This document shows, piece after piece, positions 42,172 to 51,297 of a DNA stretch of 64,000 nucleotides. Origin of the DNA: Actinophytocola sp963826035 (GTDB lineage: Bacteria > Actinomycetota > Actinomycetes > Mycobacteriales > Pseudonocardiaceae). Both the position numbers and the translations under genes were made by a program. The notes beneath the pieces were generated by a model. It was not told the origin of the DNA and made no database searches. It worked only from the letters and a program-made list of their open reading frames with translations. Each line of letters opens with the position of its first letter. Positions within the stretch are counted from its first letter, which is position 1. The stretch is taken from NCBI GenBank assembly GCA_963826035.1, contig CAWGVZ010000015.1, forward strand, positions 806,001 through 870,000. The letters are read 5' to 3'.

Positions 42172-43698
42172 TCAGCGCTGCAGCGTCAGCACGCCCGGTC
42201 GGTAGGGCAGGAGGCCGTAGTCGCCGCCCGAGTTGGGGTTACGGCCCTGGTAGAGGAACTGCAGGTTGCAGGGATCGATGGTCTTTGTCTGGTCGGGGTT
42301 GCTGCGGATCAGGTCGCCGTGGCTGATGTCGTTGGTCCAGGTGGCGCCGCTGTTGGCCTTGCCGGCGAAGGGGTTGCTCTCGGTGGCGGCCTGCGGTGTC
42401 CACGAACCGCCCAGGCTGTTGGACGTGAACGAGCGGAAGTAGCGCCCGTTGGCTCCGATTGCCTCGACGATCATCAGGTACTGGTTCTGGCCCTGGACCT
42501 TGTAGACCTCGACCGCTTCGAACAAGTTGTTCGTCGTGTCGCTCATGATCGTCGTGTAGGACGAGCCGAAGCTGCTCGGGAAGTTCCCGAGGGGCATGCT
42601 GGACCGGTAGATCTTGCCGTTGTCACCGGCGAAGAACAGGTACATGTTCGTACCGTCACCGATGAGGGTCTGGTCGATGGGTCCCGTGCCGGAGCCGGTG
42701 ATGCTCGCCGTGGAGAGCGTCTGCTGCGCTGACCACCCATTCGGGTTGGTGGGGTCGGTCGACGTCCGGTAGCTGAAAGCGGTTCCACCCCACTGGTAGG
42801 CGAGTACCCAGATGTTCTTCGGGGCGAAGTAGAGGAGCGTGGGTGCGACGGTGCCGGAATTCATCGCGTTCTGGCTGGCCGAGGCCATGTCGGACCAGTT
42901 CGTGAACGTGGTGAAGTTCATCGAGCCCCAGCTCGTTCCCGTGTCGTGCGTCGTCCCGTAGACCAGGTGCTTGCCGTTGTAGGGGACGTAGGTGAAGTCC
43001 TTGAGCGAGACCCACCCCTGCCTCGGGTTCGCCAGCACGCCCGTCGATGACCAGCGGTACGTCGACGGAAGAGAGCACTGGCCGGGAGGAGTGGAGTCCA
43101 CGGGGACGAGCTGCCACTGCTGGTTGTTGGCACTCTGATCGGTGTTCTGCACGACCCGGCCACCGTCCGCGGTGGCCGCGTTCTGGACCTCGACGGCCTT
43201 GTTGCTGTTCCGGTTGATCAACCGCACGTACCCGTCCGGGGAGTCCGCCAGCCGGAACTGCTGGTTGGTGCCGGTGTGGTCGGGCCACTGCACGATGTTC
43301 GCACCATTGGCGGTGGAGGCACCGTAGACATCCAGGACCTTGCCCGAATGCCGCGCCTTCACCCGGTAGTACCCACCACCCGAGTCCACGAACTGGAACT
43401 GCTGGTTGTTCCCATCCGTACGCGCCCACTGCTGCAGCTGTGCGCCATCCGCCGTGGACACCCCGGACACGTCGAGTACCTTGCCGCTGCCCCGGTTCAC
43501 CAACACGTACCAAGCCGTCGGATCCACGGTGGCCGCCGTCGCCACACTGGTGTTGAGCGCGACCGCCGCGGTAGCCGCGAGGGCGGTCGCGAGAAGGGCG
43601 ATCAGCGCGCGCACCCCACGGCTTCGCCGGACGCGATCCCTACGGCGGGGTGCCGCCCGGGTTGGCACGGTCGGTGGCGTTCGACCCATCGAACTCAT
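42172..43698 (-). CDS. Secreted GH62 alpha-L-arabinofuranosidase with N-terminal ricin-B domain
   Basis: 508 residues, ATG at 43698 after AAGGAG. A long signal peptide ends SVATAA. Ricin-B trefoil at about residues 60-200, then GH62 (CSLPSTYRWSSTGVLANP, WVSLKDFT, GPIDQTLIGD, NNLFEAVEVYKVQGQNQYLM). GH62 enzymes remove arabinofuranose side chains from arabinoxylan. A perfect TGTTAGCGCTAACA operator lies 86 bp upstream of the start. Confidence 0.95.
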   Translation of the reverse strand: MSSMGRTPPTVPTRAAPRRRDRVRRSRGVRALIALLATALAATAAVALNTSVATAATVDPTAWYVLVNRGSGKVLDVSGVSTADGAQLQQWARTDGNNQQFQFVDSGGGYYRVKARHSGKVLDVYGASTANGANIVQWPDHTGTNQQFRLADSPDGYVRLINRNSNKAVEVQNAATADGGRVVQNTDQSANNQQWQLVPVDSTPPGQCSLPSTYRWSSTGVLANPRQGWVSLKDFTYVPYNGKHLVYGTTHDTGTSWGSMNFTTFTNWSDMASASQNAMNSGTVAPTLLYFAPKNIWVLAYQWGGTAFSYRTSTDPTNPNGWSAQQTLSTASITGSGTGPIDQTLIGDGTNMYLFFAGDNGKIYRSSMPLGNFPSSFGSSYTTIMSDTTNNLFEAVEVYKVQGQNQYLMIVEAIGANGRYFRSFTSNSLGGSWTPQAATESNPFAGKANSGATWTNDISHGDLIRSNPDQTKTIDPCNLQFLYQGRNPNSGGDYGLLPYRPGVLTLQR

Positions 43699-43783
43699 GA
43701 TGGTTCTCCTTACCGTCAGGGCCGCAGGAGGCCCGATACGCGTGTGTCGAGGCGAACGCGGTGACCCGGGACGGCGCCAGTTG

Positions 43784-43797
43784 TGTTAGCGCTAACA
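43784..43797. promoter_or_regulatory. Perfect palindromic operator TGTTAGCGCTAACA
   Basis: A 14-bp perfect palindrome upstream of GH62; near copies precede the GH43 gene (31509 and 31611). A LacI-type site by form. No matching regulator can be singled out in the window. Confidence 0.75.
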
Positions 43798-43798
43798 T

Positions 43799-44242
43799 TC
43801 ATGTCCACGGAAACGTGCTCGCATCAAATAGGAAGGAACGATGAACATCGCTGCTTCCTGAGATTGCCAGAATGTTTCCGACTCTTCAAGGGGCAACCTT
43901 GGGAGCGCTCACAACGCTCGGATCCGACACGCACTGTCACATAACTGGTCAGGTGGTTTGCTGGGTGTGATCGCCTCTGTGGGACGACCTTGGTGAGCAG
44001 GCTGGGGATGGGTGCCCGTCGATGGCGAACTGGCTGCTCTGATGGTGCGTTAGTGGCGGTTCGTGGCCTAGGTGAACGCTCACACGAAATTGCTGGACCT
44101 ATTCGGCGGTCGCCGAAACTTTCGCTACGTTCTGCACCGGGGCCGGCTGGAAGATCGGGAACTACGCACGCGCCGGCCGGGGTACGCCCGCGACGTGCGG
44201 TGTCACCCCGTTTGGGCACTGGACAGGTGTGGGAGCGGTCTT
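43799..44242. other. Gene-poor intergenic stretch
   Basis: About 440 bp with no convincing gene. One curiosity is GGAAGGAACG followed by a six-codon frame (43841-43861, MNIAAS) within an AGGAAG/CTTCCT inverted repeat, which may be a tiny leader or just a hairpin. Confidence 0.5.
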
Positions 44243-45139
44243 ATGCTCTCGCGCATGCAGATTCGTAGGATGGCCGTGGTCCTCGCCGCCATGGGGTTGG
44301 CGAGCGGCGGTGTCGCGCTGGCAGAGCCGGGGCACGACCCACAGACGCTGTACTTCAATCATGGCTACGGGGTGATCGACCGCGTCACCGCCGACGCCAT
44401 CGAGCACTCGGACTACCTCCGTACGTTCGCCAACTTCGAGGTGCGGACCACCACCGGGTCCGGCGGGGAGACCTGGACGGGCCGCTACCTGTACGGCCGC
44501 GAGACCTACTTCGAGCTGTTCGGGGTCGGTGACCTGCCCGGCTACCCGTACGGACAGTCCGGGATCGCGGTGTCGGTCGAGAACGACGGTGACCTGGCGA
44601 CGGTCGAGCAGCGGCTGGACGACCCGCTCACCGGCGTGCAGACGCGGGACTTCGGCGACGGGATCCCCGTGCCGTGGTTCGACATCCTCTACACGACCGA
44701 GGAGCTCGACAGGTTCTTCGCGTGGGGGATGGAGTGGCGGGACGAGTACTTCGCCGACCCGCGCGGCAAGACCGAGCCGCCGGCCCACCCGGGGGATGTC
44801 GGCCGGGAGCGCTACCTGAACGACGGCTACCGCGAGCACCTGATGCGGGACGTTACCGGCGTCCACATGGCACTGACGGCCCGGGACCTCGCGAACACCC
44901 TGCCACTGCTGGAGGCGGGCGGCTTCCGGATCCGTTCGACCCCCGGCGGCGCCGTCGCCCAGGGCGGCGGGACGACATTGCACTTCGACACCGTTCCGCT
45001 CGACCAGACCGGCCTGCGGCAGGTGGAGTTCTCACTGAACCGGTTCGTGCACCACCGGCACGTTGAACAGATCGGCCAGTCGAAACTCGTGGTCGGCCCG
45101 GGTGCGCGTGCGGTGTGGACGTTCCCCGACGTTCAGTAA
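44243..45139 (+). CDS. Secreted DUF5829 family protein
   Basis: 298 residues from the ATG at 44243, GGGAG before it; ATG at 44255 is the alternative. A signal peptide ends GGVALA. The mature part shows TLYFNHGYGVIDRVTADAIE, FANFEVRTTTGSGGETWTGR and YGRETYFELFG, the DUF5829 pattern, with a glyoxalase-like arrangement. Function unknown. It is exported and sits next to the polyketide region, but linkage is not shown. Confidence 0.8.
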   Translation: MLSRMQIRRMAVVLAAMGLASGGVALAEPGHDPQTLYFNHGYGVIDRVTADAIEHSDYLRTFANFEVRTTTGSGGETWTGRYLYGRETYFELFGVGDLPGYPYGQSGIAVSVENDGDLATVEQRLDDPLTGVQTRDFGDGIPVPWFDILYTTEELDRFFAWGMEWRDEYFADPRGKTEPPAHPGDVGRERYLNDGYREHLMRDVTGVHMALTARDLANTLPLLEAGGFRIRSTPGGAVAQGGGTTLHFDTVPLDQTGLRQVEFSLNRFVHHRHVEQIGQSKLVVGPGARAVWTFPDVQ

Positions 45140-45160
45140 ATCAGGTAACCGGGACGACGA

Positions 45161-45205
45161 AACTCGCTGTCAGGTCGAGGCGATACCTCGGTCTGACAGC
45201 GAGTT
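45161..45205. terminator. Bidirectional terminator hairpin
   Basis: AACTCGCTGTCAG (45161-45173) pairs with CTGACAGCGAGTT (45193-45205), with an inner CGAGG/CCTCG stem. It lies between the convergent DUF5829 and polyketide synthase stops. Confidence 0.8.
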
Positions 45206-45241
45206 CCGTCCACGTCGCTCAAGGGAAACAGAGCGACATCC

Positions 45242-48133
45242 TCAGGCGCTGGCACACAACCGGGTGGCCAGCTCGGTCAGCGGACGGTCGCCGAGCAGAT
45301 CGGTGATCGACACGCGCAGGTCCAGGTCGTCCTCGATCGTGGTACGTAGGCGGGCCGCGAGCAGTGAGTCCATACCGGCCATGGTCAGCGGCACGGCCGG
45401 ATCGATCGACTCCGGTCGCGCGCCGAGAGTCATGGCCGCGCAATGGGCGAGGCGTTCGGCCAGCGCCGCGACCGACCCGGTGGTCGGGTATCGGCGGTCC
45501 TCGACGCCGCTGGTGGGCCGCACGACCACCAGCTCGGGCATGTCGACCCAGAACCGCCTGCGTCGCCACGGATAGCTGGGTAGCGGGACGAACCGCCCGT
45601 CGTCGTCGTGCAGCTTCGTCCAGTCCGGCGTGCCGCCGTGCGTGTACACGGTGCCGAGGCTGGTCAGTAGCGACTCCCATTCCGGCTGGCCCCGCAGCAG
45701 CGACGGCACGGCGACCGAGGCGGAGCGGCACTCCTCGACGACGTCCTCGATCGCCGGTACCAACAGCGGGTGCGGGCTGATCTCGATGAACAACGTCGAG
45801 CCGAGTTGGAGCGTGGCCGCCACAGCGGCGGAGAACCGCACCGGTTCACGGAGGTTGGCCATCCAGTACTCGGCGTCGAGCGCATCGCCGGGCACTACGC
45901 GGCCGAGCGCGGTGGAGTGCATGGGGACCTGACCGGTCCTCGGGCGCAGATCGGCCAGACCTCGCAGCAAGTCGGTGCGCAGCGGCTCGACGTACGGGGA
46001 GTGCGAGGCATAGCCGGCCCGGATGGGTCGACAGAAGACCCCACGTGCCTCGAGCCGGGCGACGATCTCGGCGAGTGCCGCCGGATCGCCGGCCAGCACC
46101 GTCGAATGTGGTCCGTTGACCACCGCGATGCTCACCCGGTCGGCCAGCCCGCCGATGGCCTTGATCGACTCACGTTCGCCGAGTCGTACGGCGACCATGG
46201 CGCCTGGCTGGTCGAGCGTGCCCACCAGGAGGCTCCGCCGGCACACCACGGCCGCACCGTCTCGAAGGGACAGTGCGCCGGCCGTGGTGGCCGCCGCGAT
46301 CTCGCCCATGCTGTGGCCGATGACCACGTCGGGCTCGATGCCGACGTGCCGCCAGTGCGCCGCCAGACTCACCTGAATTGCCCACAGGACCGGCTGGATC
46401 TCGTGGTCGGCGACCAACACCCGGTCGCCGTGCAGCCGGTCGATCGGCGACCAACCGGCTTCCGCGCGGACCGCCGCGTCGCACTCGTGCAGACGTCGCG
46501 CGAAGACCGGACTGGACGTGAGCAGCTCGCGCGCCATGCCGTGCCACTGGGAACCCTGTCCGGAGAAGACGAAGGCGACCTGAACGGGCTGGATCGGCCG
46601 GTGCTGGCCCGCGCGCATCGGGTCGCCGCCGGCGATCTTGCGGAGTGCGCCGACCAGAGCGTCGCGGTCGGCGCCGACCACGGCGACCCGGTGTGCGAGA
46701 TGGGTGCGCCGGGTCCCGGCGCTGAAGCAGACGTCCGAGGGGTCCGACGAGTGCGCCAGCGTGTCCGCGTACGCGGCCGCCAGCGGCACCAACGACCGGC
46801 GATCCTTCGTGGACAGCGGAAGGAGCTGTGCCCGCTCGGCTCGCGCGGGCCGTGCCACGGGGGTGCGGTCCGGAGCCTCGGACAACACGATGTGCGCGCC
46901 GGTGCCGAACAGGCCGAGTGCGGTGACGCCAGCGACGGCCGGACGGCCGAGGTCCGGCCAAGGTCGGGTCGCCTCGGCGAGATCCAGCGGCGTGTCGGCG
47001 TACAGCACCGGGTTGGGTCGCGCCACGTGCAGCGTTCTGGGGATGGTGCGGTGGTACACCGACAGTGCGGTCTTCAGCAGTCCCACGAGTCCCGCGGCCG
47101 CTTCGGTGTGCCCGAAGTTCGACTTGGCGGAGCCGACCAGGCACCGCTGTTCGGTGTCGCGCTCGCCCATGACCTCGCCGAGCGCCGCGAGTTCGACGGC
47201 GTCGCCGAGCGGGGTGCCCGGACCGTGGGCCTCGATGTAGTCCACGTCGTCCGGCGTGACGCCCGCGTCGTGGAAGGCGAGCCGCAGCAGATCCACCTGC
47301 CCGGCCTTGCCGGTGCCACCCGCCGAGTCCGCCTGCCTGCCGTTGCTGTTGACGCCGCTGCCGATGATCGTGGCGTAGACCCGGTCGCCGGCGGCGAGCG
47401 CGTCGGCCAGGGGTTTGAGGATGATGGTCACCGCGCCCTCGGCCGGCACGTAGCCGTCCGCGTTCTCGTCGCCGAAGCGGCAGCGGGCGGTGGGGGAGAG
47501 CAGCCCGGCCTCGGCCATGCCGTCCCGATCCTGATGGCTCAGCAGCAGGTTCACCCCGCCGACGATCGCCGTGGTGATCTCGCCCTGCCGGATCGCCTGG
47601 CACGCGAGGTGCACGGCGACGAGGGATGACGCACACGTCGACTCCGCGCCGATGCTGGGACCGCGCAGGTCGAGCAGGTGACTGATCCGGCCGGCGGGCA
47701 CCGCCCACCGGTGCGCGCCGAGGATGGCGTGCATGTCCTGGATGCCGGCGTCGATCAACATGTTCCAGTAGTGGGAGGTGAAGCAGCTCGTGTAGACGCC
47801 GGTGCGGGTGCCCGCCAACCGGTCCTCGGACAGCCCGGCGTCCTCCATCGCCTCCCACACCGTCTCCAGCAGCAACCGGTGGTGGGGGTCCAGCCGGATG
47901 GCCTCGTGCGGGGACATGCCGAAGAACCGCGCGTCGAAGGAGTCGATCCGTTCGAGGAAGCCACCTGGGGGCACGGCACCACCGGGGTGCGCCGCGCGTC
48001 GACCGGCCGGCAGCTCGTCGACCGTGTCCCGTCCGTGCTCGAGCACATTCCAGAATTCCGAGAGGTCTGCCGCACCGGGTAATCGGCAGGCCGCACCAAC
48101 GATGGCGATCGGGTCACGCATTGACTCGGGCAC
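45242..48133 (-). CDS. Single-module type I polyketide synthase, KS-AT-ACP
   Basis: 963 residues from a GTG at 48133 (TTGGAG before it; TTG 48145 or ATG 48121 are alternatives). Ketosynthase (residues 5-430) with Cys167 in ESTCASSLVAV, and His residues in EAHGPGTPLGD and KSNFGHTEAAAG. Acyltransferase with GQGSQWHGM, active Ser in GHSMGE, and YASH, the usual methylmalonyl-CoA signature. C-terminal carrier domain GMDSLLAARL with the phosphopantetheine Ser. No KR, DH, ER or thioesterase. It may make or load a short branched starter acyl group, or act iteratively with partners. Confidence 0.93.
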   Translation of the reverse strand: MPESMRDPIAIVGAACRLPGAADLSEFWNVLEHGRDTVDELPAGRRAAHPGGAVPPGGFLERIDSFDARFFGMSPHEAIRLDPHHRLLLETVWEAMEDAGLSEDRLAGTRTGVYTSCFTSHYWNMLIDAGIQDMHAILGAHRWAVPAGRISHLLDLRGPSIGAESTCASSLVAVHLACQAIRQGEITTAIVGGVNLLLSHQDRDGMAEAGLLSPTARCRFGDENADGYVPAEGAVTIILKPLADALAAGDRVYATIIGSGVNSNGRQADSAGGTGKAGQVDLLRLAFHDAGVTPDDVDYIEAHGPGTPLGDAVELAALGEVMGERDTEQRCLVGSAKSNFGHTEAAAGLVGLLKTALSVYHRTIPRTLHVARPNPVLYADTPLDLAEATRPWPDLGRPAVAGVTALGLFGTGAHIVLSEAPDRTPVARPARAERAQLLPLSTKDRRSLVPLAAAYADTLAHSSDPSDVCFSAGTRRTHLAHRVAVVGADRDALVGALRKIAGGDPMRAGQHRPIQPVQVAFVFSGQGSQWHGMARELLTSSPVFARRLHECDAAVRAEAGWSPIDRLHGDRVLVADHEIQPVLWAIQVSLAAHWRHVGIEPDVVIGHSMGEIAAATTAGALSLRDGAAVVCRRSLLVGTLDQPGAMVAVRLGERESIKAIGGLADRVSIAVVNGPHSTVLAGDPAALAEIVARLEARGVFCRPIRAGYASHSPYVEPLRTDLLRGLADLRPRTGQVPMHSTALGRVVPGDALDAEYWMANLREPVRFSAAVAATLQLGSTLFIEISPHPLLVPAIEDVVEECRSASVAVPSLLRGQPEWESLLTSLGTVYTHGGTPDWTKLHDDDGRFVPLPSYPWRRRRFWVDMPELVVVRPTSGVEDRRYPTTGSVAALAERLAHCAAMTLGARPESIDPAVPLTMAGMDSLLAARLRTTIEDDLDLRVSITDLLGDRPLTELATRLCASA

Positions 48134-48251
48134 GGTCCACTCCAAGGAGAGTTTGCGGGAAATGCATTGTTCGCGGGGAACTGCGTCAAGTATTGGCAGG
48201 GCCCTCGGGCATCGTCAACGCTGAGTTAACGGAGTGCGTGAAGTGCTTTTA

Positions 48252-49073
48252 TCACGGATTGGTGGGCTCTGTGTCGTTCCCGGGAACCGGTAGATGAAAC
48301 ACAACGACACACGGCGCGAAGTCAGCCGCCTGGACAACGATCAGGCGCATACTCTGAATGCCCAGGCGCGGGTGGCGCAAACGGCGGATCCGGCTGCGGT
48401 GTTCCTGCACGTCGTGCAGCGCCCACCAATCGCCGAACTCCGGGTTGACCCGGGTGAATTCCGCGATGAGGTCCTGCAGGCGATCGCTGTCCTCGTGGTT
48501 GGCCACCATCGCGCGCCAGCGCGCGACGAGATCGCGGGCGTCCTCGGTCCAGTCCGGGAGCTGGGTCCTGGCCTCCGGGGCTTCGAGTATCCAGCGCATC
48601 AGGTTCTGCCGACCGCCGGGTAGTCGAGCGAAATCCGTGTAGTAGGCGACGGTGGCCGGATTCCACGCGATAAGATCGCAGAACAGATTGACCCCATACA
48701 CCGGGTTCGGGCTGAGTTCCGCTGTCGAGACGAGCTGCTCGACCAGTTGATCTGCCGACTGCTCGTCGCCGAGCGCCCTCGGTTTACGCACGTGGCCGTA
48801 GGCCAGCATGTGCAGGTAGCGTCTTTCGTCCTCCGTGAGCAGGAGAACGCGCGCCAAACTGTCCAGCACCTCGGCGGACGGGTGAATGTCGCGGCCCTGC
48901 TCCAGGTACGCGTACCAGGTCGGTGACAGGCCGGCGAGCACGGCGACCTCCTCGCGGCGCAGGCCGGTTGCCCGTCTGCGTTGACCGGCCGGCAGCCCGA
49001 CGTCCGCCGGCATGATCCGCTCCCGGCGGCTCCGCAGGAAACGCGCGAGTTCGTGCTTGCTGTCGTCGGCCAC
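48252..49073 (-). CDS. XRE-family regulator with MmyB-like ligand domain
   Basis: 273 residues from the GTG at 49073; upstream codons lack a good start. Helix-turn-helix LRREEVAVLAGLSPTWYAYL EQGR at residues 30-60, then the MmyB-like domain (NPVYGVNLFCDLIAWNPATV, FTRVNPEFGDWWALHDV). MmyB relatives control methylenomycin and other pathways, and bind a fatty-acyl or similar ligand. It is just upstream of, and on the same strand as, the polyketide synthase gene. Confidence 0.9.
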   Translation of the reverse strand: MADDSKHELARFLRSRRERIMPADVGLPAGQRRRATGLRREEVAVLAGLSPTWYAYLEQGRDIHPSAEVLDSLARVLLLTEDERRYLHMLAYGHVRKPRALGDEQSADQLVEQLVSTAELSPNPVYGVNLFCDLIAWNPATVAYYTDFARLPGGRQNLMRWILEAPEARTQLPDWTEDARDLVARWRAMVANHEDSDRLQDLIAEFTRVNPEFGDWWALHDVQEHRSRIRRLRHPRLGIQSMRLIVVQAADFAPCVVVFHLPVPGNDTEPTNP

Positions 49074-49314
49074 GGGTTTCGCACAACCCCCATCCTCAAT
49101 TCGGCGAAGTGCTGAACCTCGCGCGCAGGCCACTTTACGCCGCGCGGGTTCCTCCGTCGGTCGTCCGAGCCTGGAACTGCCAGTACCGCATGAACAGGAC
49201 CTACCCACCCGGCTCCACGGCGGCGCACGCTGAGCGAACAAGGATCTCGATCTGCCGCCCGGATGACGAAACGACGAAGTCCTGGTTAAGAAATCGAGTA
49301 GGAGCTGTCGGGCC

Positions 49315-50259
49315 ATGTTCACAGTGATGACGACGATCGGCGGGATCGTGCTCGTGGTGTTGGTGTGGCTGAGCGTTTTGCGCACCACGGTCGTCCCGTC
49401 AAGGTCGTCCTCGCGAATGGCGCGATGGACCATGTGGGTGACCGCCGGGACCTGTGTGGCGATCGCGCGCCGGTTGCCCAGCAGGCGTCACGAACGGGTG
49501 ATGGGGCTGTGTGCGCCGCTCGGGCTGTCCGCCATGGTCGTCGGCTGGTTGGCCGGCCTCACCGCGGGGTTCGCCCTGGTCGCGGTCGCGACCGATGGTG
49601 TGGCGGCGGTGCTGGTGGCGACCGCCACGGTGTCGGCGGGCCTGGTGATCGCGGCGTTCGCCGCGCACCTCACCGATCTCATGGCCGCCTATCACGACCG
49701 GGAACGGCTGGTCGGCCGGTCGGCTTCGCGAATGCGGGTGGCCACCGACGCCGACGCGTTGACCGTGGAACGCCTGCGCACGGGATCGCGGGTCGAGTTC
49801 GACGACTACCTCGCCGAGTGGGCCGACTGGCTCGCCGACATCAACGACAGTCACGCGCGCTTTCCCGGACTGGTGTACCTGCGCTCGAGCGGGGACCTGT
49901 CCTGGTCGAGGGCGGCGCTCATCGTCATGGACGTCGCGGCACTGGTGGAAGCGCTGGCACCCAGCTGGGCGCCGGCCAACGCCAGGGCGCTGCTCGACTC
50001 CGGCTCCGCCTGTGTGCAGCGGCTGACCGAGCAGCTGGGGATCGTGGTCCCGGCCGTGACCGTCAGCCTCCAGGGCCGGGAGAACCGCGCTTTCGCCACG
50101 ACCATGCAACTGGTCATCGACTCGGGATTCGAGGTCGAGAACGACCTGGACCGTGCGACGGCCACATTCCAACGGGCGCGAATTCAGTACGCCCCGCACA
50201 TCGATCTCATCGGCGCTCGGCTGATGGCGTGCAACGAGAATACGGGAGCAAGAAGATGA
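49315..50259 (+). CDS. Membrane protein of unknown function, translationally coupled to a transposase-like gene
   Basis: 314 residues. Helices near the N-terminus (MTTIGGIVLVVLVWLSVL) and at about residues 65-125 (long Ala/Val/Gly-rich stretch, three passes), then a soluble C-terminal half. I do not recognise the family. Its stop overlaps the next start as ATGA, so the two proteins are made together. Divergent from the XRE gene; the 240-bp gap between shows no other gene. Confidence 0.7.
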   Translation: MFTVMTTIGGIVLVVLVWLSVLRTTVVPSRSSSRMARWTMWVTAGTCVAIARRLPSRRHERVMGLCAPLGLSAMVVGWLAGLTAGFALVAVATDGVAAVLVATATVSAGLVIAAFAAHLTDLMAAYHDRERLVGRSASRMRVATDADALTVERLRTGSRVEFDDYLAEWADWLADINDSHARFPGLVYLRSSGDLSWSRAALIVMDVAALVEALAPSWAPANARALLDSGSACVQRLTEQLGIVVPAVTVSLQGRENRAFATTMQLVIDSGFEVENDLDRATATFQRARIQYAPHIDLIGARLMACNENTGARR

Positions 50260-51248
50260 CGACGCCATGCCTCGAAGCCGCTTCGGACATTCGCGATGGC
50301 GCGGCCGGCCTCACGGAATTCTGCGCCGAACTGTTCGGGTCGATTCCTCGATCCGATCAGCGGAAATGGGGCGAGGTCTACGTGCGTGGACTGCTCGGCG
50401 TGTCCGGCCGGAAATCAATTCGCCGAATCTGCGACCAGGCGATTGGCGCACCGACTCAGCAAGGTCTGCAACAGTTCGTGAACCAGAGCCCGTGGAAATG
50501 GGAACCCGTCCGGCGGGCACTGGCCCGGCGGGTCGCCGACCCGCGGCCGAAGGCTGTGGTCATCCTGGACACGGTCTTCCCGAAGAACGGCGACAGCTCG
50601 GTCGGGGTGGCCAGGCAGTACGCCAAGTCGGCCGGCCGGACGCTCAACTGCCAGCTCGGTCTCGCGGGCTTCCTCGTGAACCGGCACGTCGGCTATGCGG
50701 TCAACTGGCGGCTGAGGCTGCCAAGGAGTTGGGACGAGGACCCCGGTCGCCGCAACCGTGCGCGACTGCCGGCCGAGGAACGGCATCGCCCTCGGTGGCG
50801 GCATCTGCTGGACATGGTCGACGAGATGACGGTCGGCTGGGGTCTCCGCACGGCGCCGGTGGTGCTGGACGCGGGTGAGGACGATGACGTGCGGCCACTG
50901 CTGCGCGGTCTCCGCGAACGCGGACTGCCTTTCGTCCTCAGGGTTCCCGAGCACGTCGGACCCGCGCACCCCGATCTCAGAACCCACCCGGTGCTCGCCG
51001 GGTCGTCGCCGGGCACCGGCCAGGTGTGGCTCACCAACCTCGTCTCGGCGCACCCGGGTGCGCTCGCGGAACTGGTCACGTCGGCGCGCCGGGCGAAGCA
51101 GGAAGGGCTGCCGAGATTGCGCGACGACTTCGGTCTCGGGCATTTCGAGGGCCGGTCGTTCGCGGGCTGGCATCACCACCTGACGCTGGTCTCGGTGGCA
51201 CACGCGTTGTGGACGTTGTCGGCGGAGAACGCACCGGCCCGTACCTGA
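50256..51248 (+). CDS. IS701-like DDE transposase homologue, probably domesticated
   Basis: 330 residues. An RNase-H-like DDE core: VVILDTVFPKNG, PVVLDAGEDDD and a C-terminal acidic SFAGWHHHLTLVSVAHALW region, as in IS701 proteins; length is below the roughly 400 of mobile IS701. No terminal repeats are evident because the gene overlaps the preceding gene by four bases and is followed 49 bp later by a SARP gene. Such homologues recur in actinomycete biosynthetic clusters. A role there is unproven. Confidence 0.8.
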   Translation: MTTPCLEAASDIRDGAAGLTEFCAELFGSIPRSDQRKWGEVYVRGLLGVSGRKSIRRICDQAIGAPTQQGLQQFVNQSPWKWEPVRRALARRVADPRPKAVVILDTVFPKNGDSSVGVARQYAKSAGRTLNCQLGLAGFLVNRHVGYAVNWRLRLPRSWDEDPGRRNRARLPAEERHRPRWRHLLDMVDEMTVGWGLRTAPVVLDAGEDDDVRPLLRGLRERGLPFVLRVPEHVGPAHPDLRTHPVLAGSSPGTGQVWLTNLVSAHPGALAELVTSARRAKQEGLPRLRDDFGLGHFEGRSFAGWHHHLTLVSVAHALWTLSAENAPART

Positions 51249-51297
51249 AAAGCCCGGCCGGTCCGGGAAAACACTGGAGAGATGAGGAGAAAACAGC

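Noticed and set aside
41599..42732. SARP-like gene of 377 codons
   Set aside because: The second half is antisense to GH62 and shows no BTAD similarity, so I called a truncated fragment instead.
43824..44219. Minus-strand frame of 131 codons in a gap
   Set aside because: Basic low-complexity composition, no Shine-Dalgarno and no motif; regarded as chance.
45770..47629. Plus-strand frame of 619 codons
   Set aside because: Antisense to the polyketide synthase and without family features.
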